Shown here piece by piece: positions 34,143 through 42,734 of a DNA stretch of 64,000 bases. Each line of letters opens with the position of its first letter. Position 1 is the first letter of the stretch. Source of the DNA: Acidobacteriaceae bacterium (lineage in GTDB: Bacteria; Acidobacteriota; Terriglobia; Terriglobales; Acidobacteriaceae); the NCBI GenBank assembly GCA_025462885.1, contig JAOAPN010000014.1, positions 1-64,000 of the forward strand. The letters run 5' to 3'. Position numbers and translations under genes: made by a program. The notes under the pieces were generated by a model that did not search any database, had not been told where the DNA came from, and worked only from the letters and a program-made list of their open reading frames with translations.

Positions 34143-35258
34143 ATGAGCAAAGTGCGAGTGCTGGTCGGGACGCGCAAAGGCGCGTTTGTGCTGACTTCGG
34201 ATGGGAAACGGGAGAAGTGGGATGTGAGCGGTCCGCACTTTGCCGGATGGGAGATCTATCACGTGAAGGGGTCGCCGGTGGACCCGAACCGTGTGTATGC
34301 GTCGCAGTCGAGTTCGTGGTTCGGCCAGGTGATCCAGCGTTCGGAGGATGGCGGCAAGACCTGGGCAGCCATGGGCAACAAGTTTGCGTATGACGGAGTC
34401 CCGGGGACGCACCAGTGGTACGACGGCACGCCGCATCCGTGGGAGTTCAAACGTGTCTGGCACCTGGAGCCTTCGCTGACGGACGCAGAGACGGTGTATG
34501 CAGGGATCGAGGATGCAGCGCTATTCCGCTCCGGGGACGGTGGACAGAACTGGGAAGAGTTTTCCGGCTTACGAGGGCATGGTTCAGGGCCGCATTGGGC
34601 TCCGGGAGCAGGCGGAATGTGTCTGCACACGATCATTCTCGATCCGAAGGATCCGCAGCGGATGTACATCGCCATCTCGGCAGCGGGAGCGTTTCGCACG
34701 GACGATGGCGGGGCAACGTGGAAGCCCATCAACAAGGGGCTTCGGTCCGCACATATTCCCGATCAGGATGCCGAGGTTGGGCATTGTGTACACCACATTA
34801 CGATGCATCCGTCGCGACCCGACGTTCTGTTCATGCAGAAGCACTGGGATGTGATGCGCAGCGATAATGCCGGAGATCAATGGACCGAGGTGAGCGGGAA
34901 CCTGCCGACGGACTTTGGCTTCTGCATCGATGTCCATGCGCATGAGCCCGAGACGATTTATGTCGTCCCGATCAAGAGCGATGGAGAGCACTTCCCGCTT
35001 GATGGAAAGCTGCAGGTCTTTCGTAGCCGCTCCGGCGGGAACGAGTGGGAGCCCCTGACCAAAGGCCTTCCCCAGAGCGATTGTTATGTGAATGTGCTAC
35101 GGGATGCGATGGCGGTGGACTCGCTCGATAGCTGCGGGGTGTACTTCGGCACAACGGGTGGGCAGGTGTACTGCTCGTCGGATGCAGGCGATAGCTGGGC
35201 TCCGATTGTGCGGGATCTACCGGCGGTACTGTCTGTTGAGGTGCAGACGCTTCCATGA
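34143..35258 (+). CDS. BNR/YVTN-type beta-propeller protein (sialidase-like fold)
   Basis: 371 residues; AAGGAG precedes the ATG. Several Asp-box (BNR) motifs are visible: [50 protein letters not shown] and [10 protein letters not shown], each a propeller blade turn. There is no signal peptide, so it is probably cytoplasmic, unlike true sialidases, and the sialidase catalytic Arg triad is not evident. The stop overlaps the start of a ubiquitin-like MoaD/ThiS gene, implying a functional pair. Confidence 0.83.
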   Translation: MSKVRVLVGTRKGAFVLTSDGKREKWDVSGPHFAGWEIYHVKGSPVDPNRVYASQSSSWFGQVIQRSEDGGKTWAAMGNKFAYDGVPGTHQWYDGTPHPWEFKRVWHLEPSLTDAETVYAGIEDAALFRSGDGGQNWEEFSGLRGHGSGPHWAPGAGGMCLHTIILDPKDPQRMYIAISAAGAFRTDDGGATWKPINKGLRSAHIPDQDAEVGHCVHHITMHPSRPDVLFMQKHWDVMRSDNAGDQWTEVSGNLPTDFGFCIDVHAHEPETIYVVPIKSDGEHFPLDGKLQVFRSRSGGNEWEPLTKGLPQSDCYVNVLRDAMAVDSLDSCGVYFGTTGGQVYCSSDAGDSWAPIVRDLPAVLSVEVQTLP

Positions 35259-35551
35259 TTCGGGTGGAGTTGCCGGGGAATCTGCGGACGCTGGCCGGGG
35301 TGAAGGGCGAGGTGTGTCTGGATGTGGTGGGACCAGCGACACCTCGCTCGGTGCTGGATGCGCTTGAAGCGTGGTATCCGACGCTGCTGGGGACGATTCG
35401 CGAACATGGGACGGGTGAGCGGCGAGCTTTCCTGCGGTTCTTCGCCTGCGAGGAAGACTTGTCGCATCTGGGGATGGATGTGTTGCTTCCGGATGCGGTG
35501 ATGCAGGGCAAAGAGCCGTTTCTGATTATTGGTGCGGTGGCGGGCGGGTAG
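35255..35551 (+). CDS. MoaD/ThiS-like ubiquitin-fold protein ending in Gly-Gly
   Basis: 98 residues. Its ATG overlaps the propeller stop by four bases (ATGA). The beta-grasp pattern ([47 protein letters not shown]) and a C-terminal Gly-Gly match sulfur-carrier or ubiquitin-like proteins. The sequence is longer than typical MoaD (about 80) because of an insert around [13 protein letters not shown]. No MoeB/ThiF-type E1 or MoaE partner is nearby, so a molybdopterin role is doubtful. It is the last gene of the array. Confidence 0.83.
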   Translation: MIRVELPGNLRTLAGVKGEVCLDVVGPATPRSVLDALEAWYPTLLGTIREHGTGERRAFLRFFACEEDLSHLGMDVLLPDAVMQGKEPFLIIGAVAGG

Positions 35552-35588
35552 GTGGCTGGCTCTATTTTAACGAGTTTGCGGGATCAAG

Positions 35589-35641
35589 TGCGCCCTGGCG
35601 CCGGGCGGGCGCTACTTCGTGGGGTATTGGACGCTTCGCGT
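35589..35641 (+). repeat. Dispersed 53-bp intergenic repeat, copy C
   Basis: TGCGCCCTGGCGCCGGGCGG, then GCGCTACTTCGTGGGG, TATTGG and ACGCTTCGCGTG. It lies between the MoaD-like and ECF sigma genes. Confidence 0.85.
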
Positions 35642-35677
35642 GAGGACTGATTCGAAAAAAAATTGGGGGGGGCGACC

Positions 35678-35704
35678 TAACCGCCGGGGGAATCCATTGT
35701 CTAA
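35678..35704 (+). promoter_or_regulatory. Candidate ECF-type promoter of the sigma operon
   Basis: TAACC (35678-35682), 17 bases, then TCTAA (35700-35704). This resembles ECF promoters (AAC-rich -35 and TCTNA-like -10) and suggests autoregulation. The -10 is only eight bases before the sigma ATG, so transcription would start at or next to the start codon. Confidence 0.45.
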
Positions 35705-35712
35705 TCGGGCGA

Positions 35713-36297
35713 ATGGACAAGGTGGAACGAGATGCGATCCAGCGGGTGCTCACGGGAGACCGTGACGCATATCGCGTCCTGATGGAACGACACTTCCATG
35801 CTGTCCATCGCATTACCTTTCGCATCACGGGCGATCCCGAGGATGCGGAGGAGGCGGCGCAGGAGGCTTTTCTGCGTGCCTATAGCAAACTTGCAAGCTT
35901 TCGGATGGACTCGACTTTTAGTACGTGGATTACGCGAATCGCTATGAATACTGCTCTCAATCTAGTGGAACGCCGCAATCGTGACCTGAGCCGCCACGCT
36001 CCGCGGATTGGAGAGGAGACCTCTTCGGCTGAGAACGTGGTCCAGTTTGCAGACCAGAGTGCCGGGCCTGAGCGGTTGCTTCTGGACCATGAGGCGACGA
36101 CGTTGCGACAGGCAGCGCTCGCAGCACTGACTCCGATGGAACGCACGGCGTTTACGTTGCGGCACATGGAGGAGATGCCGATCGCGGAGATTGCGACGGC
36201 TTTGAACGTGACGGGGAACTCGGCGAAGCAGGCAGTGTTTCGCGCGGTAGCGAAGCTGCGTCAGGCGCTGGCGCCGGCGGCGGGAGGACGGTTATGA
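35713..36297 (+). CDS. ECF (RpoE-type) sigma factor
   Basis: 194 residues. Region 2 (HFHAVHRITFRITGDPEDAE, EAAQEAFLRAYSKLASFR, STWITRIAMNTALNLVER) and region 4 (LTPMERTAFTLRHMEEMPIA, EIATALNVTGNSAKQAVFRA) are clear. No Shine-Dalgarno is seen before the ATG, and with the close -10 element the mRNA may be leaderless. The next gene is an anti-sigma factor whose start overlaps this stop. Confidence 0.92.
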   Translation: MDKVERDAIQRVLTGDRDAYRVLMERHFHAVHRITFRITGDPEDAEEAAQEAFLRAYSKLASFRMDSTFSTWITRIAMNTALNLVERRNRDLSRHAPRIGEETSSAENVVQFADQSAGPERLLLDHEATTLRQAALAALTPMERTAFTLRHMEEMPIAEIATALNVTGNSAKQAVFRAVAKLRQALAPAAGGRL

Positions 36298-37046
36298 AGC
36301 ATTTTTCGGAAGAAGAGCTGATTGCCTATCAGTTGGACGAGAGCAGTGAGCGGGACGCCATTCGTCGGCATTTGGAAGAGTGCGCTCCGTGTGAGGCCAT
36401 GTCGGATTCGATTGCGGAGACGCTGCGGGTGTTCTCGGCCGAGCCGGTGCCCGAGGTCGATCTTGAATATAACTGGCAACGGGTGCGAGGCCACCTTACG
36501 GTGCTGGAAACGAAGCCCCGGTTTGGCTGGCTGAAGGCAGGCTGGATGTGGGGCGCTGCAGGAATTGTGGTTGCAGCGGTGCTGGTCATCGCCCTCCTGC
36601 AAGGAGTCACGGTGCGGCACGTGTTTGCCCCGCGGCCAAACTATGCCTTGAACGGCCATGGACCTCTGACGACGCAGCCTGTGGAGCCTGCCGTTGCCGG
36701 ACATCTGGATGCTGCGGAGCGGCTGCTGACCGAGGTGAACCACGCTTCGGGACCGCTCGACGATACGACGCGGAGTCAGGCGCATGCGCTTTTGCTGAAG
36801 AACGCGGTCTACGTGAGCGACGCGCATACACAGGGAGACGTGGCCGAGGCGGCGGTTCTCGAAAACCTTGGCCGGGTGTTGACGACCATCGATAACGAGC
36901 CCGAGGCGGTTCGGAGAGCCCGCAGCGTCAAGTTCAGTGAGGAAGCGGATGCACCGGAGGGCGTGGGCTTTCGGCTGGAGATGAACACGAGCGGACTTTT
37001 GCTGGAGATTCGAATTCTGCGGCAGAACGACGATCGCAAGCAGTGA
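36294..37046 (+). CDS. Membrane anti-sigma factor with zinc-finger-like motif
   Basis: 250 residues; the ATG overlaps the sigma stop by four bases (ATGA), implying coupled translation. The N-terminal HLEECAPCEAM (HxxxCxxC) is the ZAS-type anti-sigma motif. A single transmembrane helix (about residues 84-103, WGAAGIVVAAVLVIALLQGV) is followed by a ~145-residue periplasmic part of unknown fold. It should hold the ECF sigma inactive until an envelope signal is received. Confidence 0.88.
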   Translation: MKHFSEEELIAYQLDESSERDAIRRHLEECAPCEAMSDSIAETLRVFSAEPVPEVDLEYNWQRVRGHLTVLETKPRFGWLKAGWMWGAAGIVVAAVLVIALLQGVTVRHVFAPRPNYALNGHGPLTTQPVEPAVAGHLDAAERLLTEVNHASGPLDDTTRSQAHALLLKNAVYVSDAHTQGDVAEAAVLENLGRVLTTIDNEPEAVRRARSVKFSEEADAPEGVGFRLEMNTSGLLLEIRILRQNDDRKQ

Positions 37047-37080
37047 TGTTGTACGGACGGGATTGGAAAGGGATACGAAG

Positions 37081-38061
37081 ATGACCATGAAACGAGTACT
37101 TTGGGCTGCAGCGTTGCTGCTGACTTCTACAACAGGACGCATGTACGGGGCAACGATGCCGACGGAGACCGGCGACTGGTATGGCTGGGCAGCCGACGAT
37201 TCTCCCTACACAGACGGGACGAAGGCGATGAACGAGCAACGCTGGCAGGACGCTATTACGGCCTTCGATAAGGTGATCGCGGCGAAGGGCAAGCGCGTGG
37301 ACGCGTCGCTCTACTGGAAGGCGTACTCGCTGCGGAAGCTGGGAGATCTGCCGGCCGCACAGGCCACCTGCGAACTCCTGCGCGGACAGTTCAAGGGGAG
37401 CCCCTGGAATCGGGACTGCGCGACTTTGAGCTTGGATACGAAGATGTCGCGACAGGGCTCTGGTCGGATCATTGATCCGATCGCAGTACAGCCGATAGAC
37501 CCTCCCGGTTCGCGAAGGATTCCGCCGATGCCGTCCCAGAGGATCGGAGTGGAAGCGAGAGAGGATAGGCCTGATTCAGACAGCGGTCGCAATCCGGATG
37601 ACGATCTCAAGCTGCTGGCGATGAACTCTTTGTTGAATCAGGATCCCGCCAAGGCTATCCCGATGTTGCGAGGAATGTTGTCGGGGAATCAGTCGTCCTC
37701 CATCAAGAAGCATGCGTTGTTTGTACTCTCGCAGAGCAAGACGCCAGAGGCTGAGGCCGTGATGCGCGAGGCCGTTCTGGGCAAGATGGGGGCGGAGGTG
37801 CAGGCGCAGGCGATCCAGTCCGTGGGAGTGTTTCTCGGGAAGAAGGACAATGCGACGCTGGTCGACGTCTACCGTGGATCGTCTGACCCGAAGATCAAGC
37901 GGGCGGTCGTATCGGCTCTCTTCATCTCGCAGGATGCGCCGCGGCTGGTCGAACTGGCCAGGAACGAGAAGGACCTCGATCTGAAGCGCCGCATCGTCTC
38001 GCAACTGGCGATGATGAAAGACCCGGCGGCTACGGATTACATGATGGAACTCTTGAAGTAG
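37081..38061 (+). CDS. Secreted HEAT/TPR-repeat protein of the ECF operon
   Basis: 326 residues from the ATG at 37081 with AAAGGGA upstream (a TTG opens the frame at 37063). Signal peptide MTMKRVLWAAALLLTSTTG. A tetratricopeptide-like helix pair (WQDAITAFDKVIAAKGK, SLRKLGDLPAAQATCELL) is followed by a Pro/Arg-rich linker and a C-terminal run of HEAT helices (LKLLAMNSLLNQDPAKAIPM, KHALFVLSQSKTPEAEAVM, RAVVSALFISQDAPRLVEL). It is probably a periplasmic scaffold linked to the ECF system. Confidence 0.8.
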   Translation: MTMKRVLWAAALLLTSTTGRMYGATMPTETGDWYGWAADDSPYTDGTKAMNEQRWQDAITAFDKVIAAKGKRVDASLYWKAYSLRKLGDLPAAQATCELLRGQFKGSPWNRDCATLSLDTKMSRQGSGRIIDPIAVQPIDPPGSRRIPPMPSQRIGVEAREDRPDSDSGRNPDDDLKLLAMNSLLNQDPAKAIPMLRGMLSGNQSSSIKKHALFVLSQSKTPEAEAVMREAVLGKMGAEVQAQAIQSVGVFLGKKDNATLVDVYRGSSDPKIKRAVVSALFISQDAPRLVELARNEKDLDLKRRIVSQLAMMKDPAATDYMMELLK

Positions 38062-38110
38062 GTACCGCTCTTCCATTCCACCGCTTTTCCTTTGAACCAA
38101 GGAGATTGCT

Positions 38111-39130
38111 ATGCGCCTCTTCGCTCGCATTACCGGTATCGCCGTTGTTCTTTCTGCTGCCGCTGCCTGTGTCGGACAGCAGCCGAACGTGGTGCATGCA
38201 CAGCTTTCCAGCAAGTCTGCCAGCAAGGGGCTTGCGACGGAGGTCGACGCTGTAAAAGGCGGTGGCGTTGCGTGGATTGGATGGGATGTTGCTACGGTAT
38301 CGGGCTTCCACTCGGGCTGGGACAACGGGCCAGCCTACCTGGAAGGAGACCATCCTTCGTCTCAACAGAGACAAGAGCAGAAGGATTTGGGGCGGGGCGT
38401 CGTGCTGCTTCGGGTCGACGAATCCGGCGTGGACAAGGTTCGGGTGGAGAGTCCCGAGCGGGTGCTGGATGGTGGCGGAACGCGGTTCGTGTGGCTGACG
38501 GGTGTCGCTCCGGAAGAGAGCTTGCGGTACCTGGCCGGGTTGGCTCAGCGGGATGGCACGAAGCGGGTACGGGATTCTGCGATCTTTGCAGTGTCGGTAC
38601 ACGCTACTCCAGGCGCTACAGCGGCGCTGGTCCAGTTGGCTGGGCCGAGCAATGATTTGTGGTTGCGCGAGAAGGCGGCCTTCTGGCTGGCGAACGAACG
38701 CGGAAGGGATGGATTTCTCGCGGTGCAGAAGATGGCGCGTGAGGACAAGGACGATGCGTTTCGCGACAAGCTGACGTTCGACCTCACGCTCAGCCGCGAG
38801 CCCGAAGCTGTGCCCGAACTGGTGCGGATGGCGCATAACGATCCCGCAGTGAAGGTGCGGCGGCAAGCGCAGTTCTGGATGGCGCAGAAGGGCGGGAAGG
38901 CTGTGACGGCGGACCTGCGGGAGATGGCGGAGAACGATCCCGAGGCAAGTATCCGGAAGTCGGCTGTGTTTGCCATCTCGCAGCTCCCGAAGGAGCAGGC
39001 TACGGGACAGTTGATCCAGTTGGCGCAGACAGGGAAGGATCCGGTGGTGCGGAAGCAGGCAGTCTTCTGGCTGGGTCAGTCGCAGGACCCGAAGGCTCTG
39101 GATTACCTGACGCAGTTGCTGCAGAAGTAG
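38111..39130 (+). CDS. Secreted HEAT-repeat protein of the ECF operon
   Basis: 339 residues; AAGGAG precedes the ATG. The signal sequence MRLFARITGIAVVLSAAAACVG has a possible lipobox ending in Cys. After a ~100-residue variable region come consecutive HEAT-type repeats (RVRDSAIFAVSVHATPGAT, WLREKAAFWLANERGRDGF, KVRRQAQFWMAQKGGKAVT, SIRKSAVFAISQLPKEQAT, VVRKQAVFWLGQSQDPKAL), each ~31 residues. It is the last gene of the sigma operon, followed by a terminator at 39149-39170. Confidence 0.82.
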   Translation: MRLFARITGIAVVLSAAAACVGQQPNVVHAQLSSKSASKGLATEVDAVKGGGVAWIGWDVATVSGFHSGWDNGPAYLEGDHPSSQQRQEQKDLGRGVVLLRVDESGVDKVRVESPERVLDGGGTRFVWLTGVAPEESLRYLAGLAQRDGTKRVRDSAIFAVSVHATPGATAALVQLAGPSNDLWLREKAAFWLANERGRDGFLAVQKMAREDKDDAFRDKLTFDLTLSREPEAVPELVRMAHNDPAVKVRRQAQFWMAQKGGKAVTADLREMAENDPEASIRKSAVFAISQLPKEQATGQLIQLAQTGKDPVVRKQAVFWLGQSQDPKALDYLTQLLQK

Positions 39131-39148
39131 TTTGTGCTGATGGAAAAA

Positions 39149-39180
39149 GGCGGGCTCGTTTGAGCCGGCCTCTCTGTTTT
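39149..39180. terminator. Bidirectional terminator
   Basis: Stem GGCGGGCTC (39149-39157) with GAGCCGGCC (39162-39170), one mismatch, loop GTTT, followed by TCTCTGTTTT on the plus strand and preceded by AAAAA. It lies between the ECF operon and the convergent nupC gene. Confidence 0.75.
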
Positions 39181-39188
39181 GGTTGAGG

Positions 39189-40427
39189 CTATTTGAGCAG
39201 CATGGAGACGATGCTGGCGGACATGAGATTGGCCATCGTTCCCGCGAGCATGGCACGGAGCCCGAGGCGGGCGAGGTCGTTGCGACGGTTGGGAACGAGG
39301 GCTCCGATGCCGCCGATCTGCATGCCGATGGAGCCTACGTTAGCGAAGCCGCAGAGAGCGAAGGTGGCGATCGAGAAGGTGCGCGGGTCGAGGGCGGACT
39401 TGAGTTTGCCAAGCTCCGTGAAGGCTACGAACTCGTTGATCATGGTGCGGGTGCCGAGAAGGTTGCCGATGGTGCGGGCGTCGTGCCACGGGATGCCGAT
39501 GAGCCACGCCACCGGCGCTCCGACGAGGCCGAGGATGGAGTTCAAAGAGTGCGGGAAGGGGATGTGGCCGTGAGCCCAGGCGAAGTTTGAGATCCCCAGC
39601 ATGATGGCGTTGAAGAGGCCGACCAGCGCGACGAAGCTGATGAGCATGATGGCCACATTGAAGGCGAGCTGGCCGCCGTCGATGGTGCCGCGAGCGATGC
39701 AGGCGATGAAGTTCTCGTTGGCGTGCTCTTCGTTGGGCGGCATTTTGACGGTGCCGGCGGTGGCGGGGACTTCCGTCTCGGGGACGAGCATCTTGGCGAC
39801 GAGGATTGTTCCCGGCGCGGTCATGATGACGGCGGAGAGCAGGTCCTTGGCGTTGATGCCGAAGAGGATGTAGGCAGCCATGATGCCGCCGGAGACGTGC
39901 GCCATGCCGGAGGTCATGATGGTCATGAGCTCGGAGTTGGTGGCTCCGGCGAGGAAGGGGCGGATGGTGAGAGGCGCTTCGGTCTGGCCCATGAAGATAC
40001 TGGCGGCGACGTTGGTGCTCTCCGCGCCGGAGGTCTGCATGGTGCGCTGCATCACCCAGGCGACGACCTTGATGATCTGCTGCATCAGGCCGATGTGGTA
40101 CAGCACGGCGAAGAAAGCTGACACAAAGATGATGGTGGGGAGGACGGCGAAGGCAAAGACGCTCAGTGGGTTACTGGGGGTTCCGAGGTAGCCGAAGACC
40201 AGGCCGGAGCCGTCGGCGGAGTGGCCAAGCAGGCCGGTGATGAAGCCGGAGACGGTGGCGAGGATGTGCTGCCCGTAAGTCCACTTGATGACCAGGAAGG
40301 CGAAGAGAAGCTGGAGGCCGAGTCCCCAGATGACGGTCCGCCAGCGGATGGCGCGGCGATTGGTGGAGAGCGCGTAGGCGAGGGCGAGGAAGGTGATAAG
40401 TCCTAGAAGTCCTGTGAAGCGGGCCAA
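39189..40427 (-). CDS. nupC: Concentrative nucleoside transporter (CNT/NupC family)
   Basis: 412 residues, the normal CNT length, with the family motifs VFAFAVLPTIIFVSAFFAVL, GQTEAPLTIRPFL (the GQTEAPL loop that contacts nucleoside), TSGMAHVSGGIMAAYILFG, FNAIMLGISNFAW-type region, ARTIGNLLGTRTMINEFVAF and a C-terminal FALCGFANVGSIGMQIGGIG. It imports nucleosides with protons or sodium, matching the punA-udk and cdd-deoA salvage genes in the window. Confidence 0.93.
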   Translation of the reverse strand: MARFTGLLGLITFLALAYALSTNRRAIRWRTVIWGLGLQLLFAFLVIKWTYGQHILATVSGFITGLLGHSADGSGLVFGYLGTPSNPLSVFAFAVLPTIIFVSAFFAVLYHIGLMQQIIKVVAWVMQRTMQTSGAESTNVAASIFMGQTEAPLTIRPFLAGATNSELMTIMTSGMAHVSGGIMAAYILFGINAKDLLSAVIMTAPGTILVAKMLVPETEVPATAGTVKMPPNEEHANENFIACIARGTIDGGQLAFNVAIMLISFVALVGLFNAIMLGISNFAWAHGHIPFPHSLNSILGLVGAPVAWLIGIPWHDARTIGNLLGTRTMINEFVAFTELGKLKSALDPRTFSIATFALCGFANVGSIGMQIGGIGALVPNRRNDLARLGLRAMLAGTMANLMSASIVSMLLK

Positions 40428-40590
40428 GGCGTTCTCCGGGCGATACTTTTGGGTGTTTTGGAGAGTGTACTGGAGATGCGGATCGGATGCTGTAATTTGT
40501 CTCAGCCGTCCATTCCCTTAGCTTCCTCAATCTGTCGGGGCAGTGCTGGGGATCACGTATTCCTTGAAGCGCAGATCGTACTAGGGCGCT

Positions 40591-40596
40591 TATAAT
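40591..40596 (+). promoter_or_regulatory. Candidate -10 box TATAAT
   Basis: TATAAT with no good -35 at the standard spacing, about 43 bases upstream of the start codon of the secreted protein at 40639. Confidence 0.35.
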
Positions 40597-40638
40597 CGGC
40601 GCGTATTCCACTCTCGTATTTCGAAAGGATCTTCCGCC

Positions 40639-41352
40639 ATGTGTCCTATGCCGCGCGTAATTCAACTAGCTCAACTCGCTTTGGTTGCTGTCGTTTTGAT
40701 TGGTGTGGCTTCCGCCCAGGAGTCGCCGGATGCGAATCGTAAGGTTGCGGGTGGAGGCATCAGCGCGGCCGGCTGGCAGGGAAAGATCGATGCGAACGCC
40801 GAGAAGGCCGGGCAGACGGTGGCTGACGCTAAGCTCTCGATGGACGGTAAGGCGCTCCATGTAACGACCGGACCGGCGATCACATATTGGAATCCGTCGA
40901 ACATAGCGAAGGGCGACTACACGGTCTCGGCTACGTTCAATGAACCGAAGTTTCAAAATCTCAACTCGCATCCGCATCCCTACGGTATCGTGATTGCTGG
41001 CAACGACCTGGGGACAGCGCAGCAGAGCTATCTGTACTGTGCAGCCTATGGGAATGGACGCTTTATCGTGCGCGGCTTCGGGCCAGATTCGTTCCAGGCC
41101 AACGGCAGGGGTGAAGAGAATGCTGCGGTCCACAAGGCTCCAGCCATCGGCGAGCCGGTGATGCAGGAGATCGCGATGTCAGTGAAGGGCAGCAGCGTTT
41201 CATGCGCCATCAATGGAACCACGGTGTGGACCGCCGATAAGACGACGCTGGTAACGGCAGGGAAGTTGAAGTCAACCGACGGTGTGTGGGGAATCAGGTT
41301 TGCGCATAATACAGATGCCACGGTGACGGGGCTGAAGGTTACGAAGCCTTAA
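40639..41352 (+). CDS. Secreted protein, LamG/DUF1080-like beta-sandwich
   Basis: 237 residues; AAAGGA lies about ten bases before the ATG. The signal peptide (LALVAVVLIGVASAQ) is followed by a beta-rich domain with ALHVTTGPAITYWN, YTVSATFNEP, PYGIVIAGND, YGNGRFIVRGFG and VSCAINGTTVW, which resembles DUF1080/concanavalin-like sugar-binding domains. No catalytic residues are recognised. It is monocistronic. The fold assignment is tentative. Confidence 0.6.
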   Translation: MCPMPRVIQLAQLALVAVVLIGVASAQESPDANRKVAGGGISAAGWQGKIDANAEKAGQTVADAKLSMDGKALHVTTGPAITYWNPSNIAKGDYTVSATFNEPKFQNLNSHPHPYGIVIAGNDLGTAQQSYLYCAAYGNGRFIVRGFGPDSFQANGRGEENAAVHKAPAIGEPVMQEIAMSVKGSSVSCAINGTTVWTADKTTLVTAGKLKSTDGVWGIRFAHNTDATVTGLKVTKP

Positions 41353-41356
41353 GTTC

Positions 41357-42439
41357 CTAACCTCGCCAGATCGGCAGGACTTCCGGTGTAGAGGTGCGGA
41401 GCGTCTGGAGCAGGCCATGGTGGGGGCTGTAGGTGCAGACAGGGTCGATGGCTTCGGCGTCGCCGGTGAGCATGAAGGCCTGGCAGCGGCACCCGCCGAG
41501 GTCGCGCTCCTTGCGGGGACAGGCGAGGCAGGTGTCTGACATCCAGCTGTCTCCGCGAAAGCGCTGGAAGGCAGCGGAGTCGCGCCAGATCCATCGGAGG
41601 TCGTGCTGACGGACGTTGTCGAAGGTGAGGCCGGGGATGACGGCGGCGGAGTGGCAGGGCATGGCCTGGCCGACGGGGTCGATGAGCATCATCTGGCGTC
41701 CCCAGCCGCCGACGCAGGCCTTGGGGAAGCTGCCGAAGTAGTCCGGAAAGACGCTTTCTAGGTGGATGCGGCCTTTGAGGCGTTCGCGCGCGGCTTCGAC
41801 GATGGGAAGGGCGCGGTGGACCTGCTCTTCGGTGGGCATGAGCAGCGCGCGGTTCTTCAAGGCCCAGCCATAGTACTGGACGTGGGCGATCTCCAGGCGG
41901 TCGGGGCCGAGGTCTTCGGCGAGGGCGATGAAGTCTTCAAGGCGGTCCAGGTTCATGCGGTGAACGACCAGGTTGACCGTGAAGGCGAGGTGGAACTTCT
42001 TTAGGATGGGAACCAGCGCCAGCTTGATGGCGTGGGAGCGCGTTCCGGCGATGTGGTTGGCGCTCTCCTCTTCGAGATCCTGGAAGCTGAGCTGGAGATG
42101 TTCGAGGCCCGCATCGACGAGGGTGGCGAGGCACTGCTCGGTCATGCCGACGCCGGAGGTAATCATGTTGACGTAGAGGCCGGCCTCGCGTCCGGCGCGG
42201 ATCAGCTCGGGGAGATCTTTGCGGACTAGGGGTTCGCCGCCGGTGAGATGGAGATGGAGGACGCCGAGCTTCGCAGCCTGCTGGAAGACGCGGGTCCAGT
42301 CTTCGGTGGAGAGCTCATCGCTGGCGCGCTGCATCTCGATTGGGTTCGAGCAATAGAGACAATGCAGGGGACAGCGGTGGGTGAGCTCCGCGATAAGGGA
42401 GAGGGGGCCGGGGAGGATGGGATTAGCTTCGGAGGTCAT
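41357..42439 (-). CDS. pqqE: PqqA peptide cyclase (radical SAM)
   Basis: 360 residues. The radical SAM CxxxCxxC cluster is at Cys23, Cys27 and Cys30 (HRCPLHCLYCSNP), with a C-terminal SPASM region rich in Cys (CVGGWGRQ, PCHSAAVIP, CLACPRKERDLGGCRC). It links the Glu and Tyr side chains of PqqA, the first step of PQQ synthesis. It overlaps pqqD by 17 bases. Confidence 0.95.
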   Translation of the reverse strand: MTSEANPILPGPLSLIAELTHRCPLHCLYCSNPIEMQRASDELSTEDWTRVFQQAAKLGVLHLHLTGGEPLVRKDLPELIRAGREAGLYVNMITSGVGMTEQCLATLVDAGLEHLQLSFQDLEEESANHIAGTRSHAIKLALVPILKKFHLAFTVNLVVHRMNLDRLEDFIALAEDLGPDRLEIAHVQYYGWALKNRALLMPTEEQVHRALPIVEAARERLKGRIHLESVFPDYFGSFPKACVGGWGRQMMLIDPVGQAMPCHSAAVIPGLTFDNVRQHDLRWIWRDSAAFQRFRGDSWMSDTCLACPRKERDLGGCRCQAFMLTGDAEAIDPVCTYSPHHGLLQTLRTSTPEVLPIWRG

Positions 42440-42716
42440 TGGGGGTGGGGAGCTGGGTTGTGCGCAGGACTCCGCGTTGTTCGAGACGGGCTAGAAGGTC
42501 GAGGATGTCGTTGCGGATCTCGTCGGTATTGGTCTCGGGGTAACCCTGGAGGAGGTCGTCGGCGATCTCGGTCACGGTGCGTTGGCCGTCGACGCGGAGA
42601 AGAATATCGCGGGATGGGCCGGTGAGCTTGAGAGTGCCTTCGGGGACGAGCATCACCTCCTGCGTGGGATGGAGACGGCAACCGGGCGCGAAGGTCGGGG
42701 TGGAGCTCATTTCCAT
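42423..42716 (-). CDS. pqqD: PQQ biosynthesis peptide chaperone
   Basis: 97 residues, the RiPP recognition element that binds PqqA and presents it to PqqE. Typical blocks: FAPGCRLHPTQEVMLVPEG, LKLTGPSRDILLRVDGQRTV and EIADDLLQGYP. It lies between pqqC and pqqE, as in standard pqq operons. Confidence 0.93.
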   Translation of the reverse strand: MEMSSTPTFAPGCRLHPTQEVMLVPEGTLKLTGPSRDILLRVDGQRTVTEIADDLLQGYPETNTDEIRNDILDLLARLEQRGVLRTTQLPTPNDLRS

Positions 42717-42734
42717 GGGAGATCTTTCTTTGCT

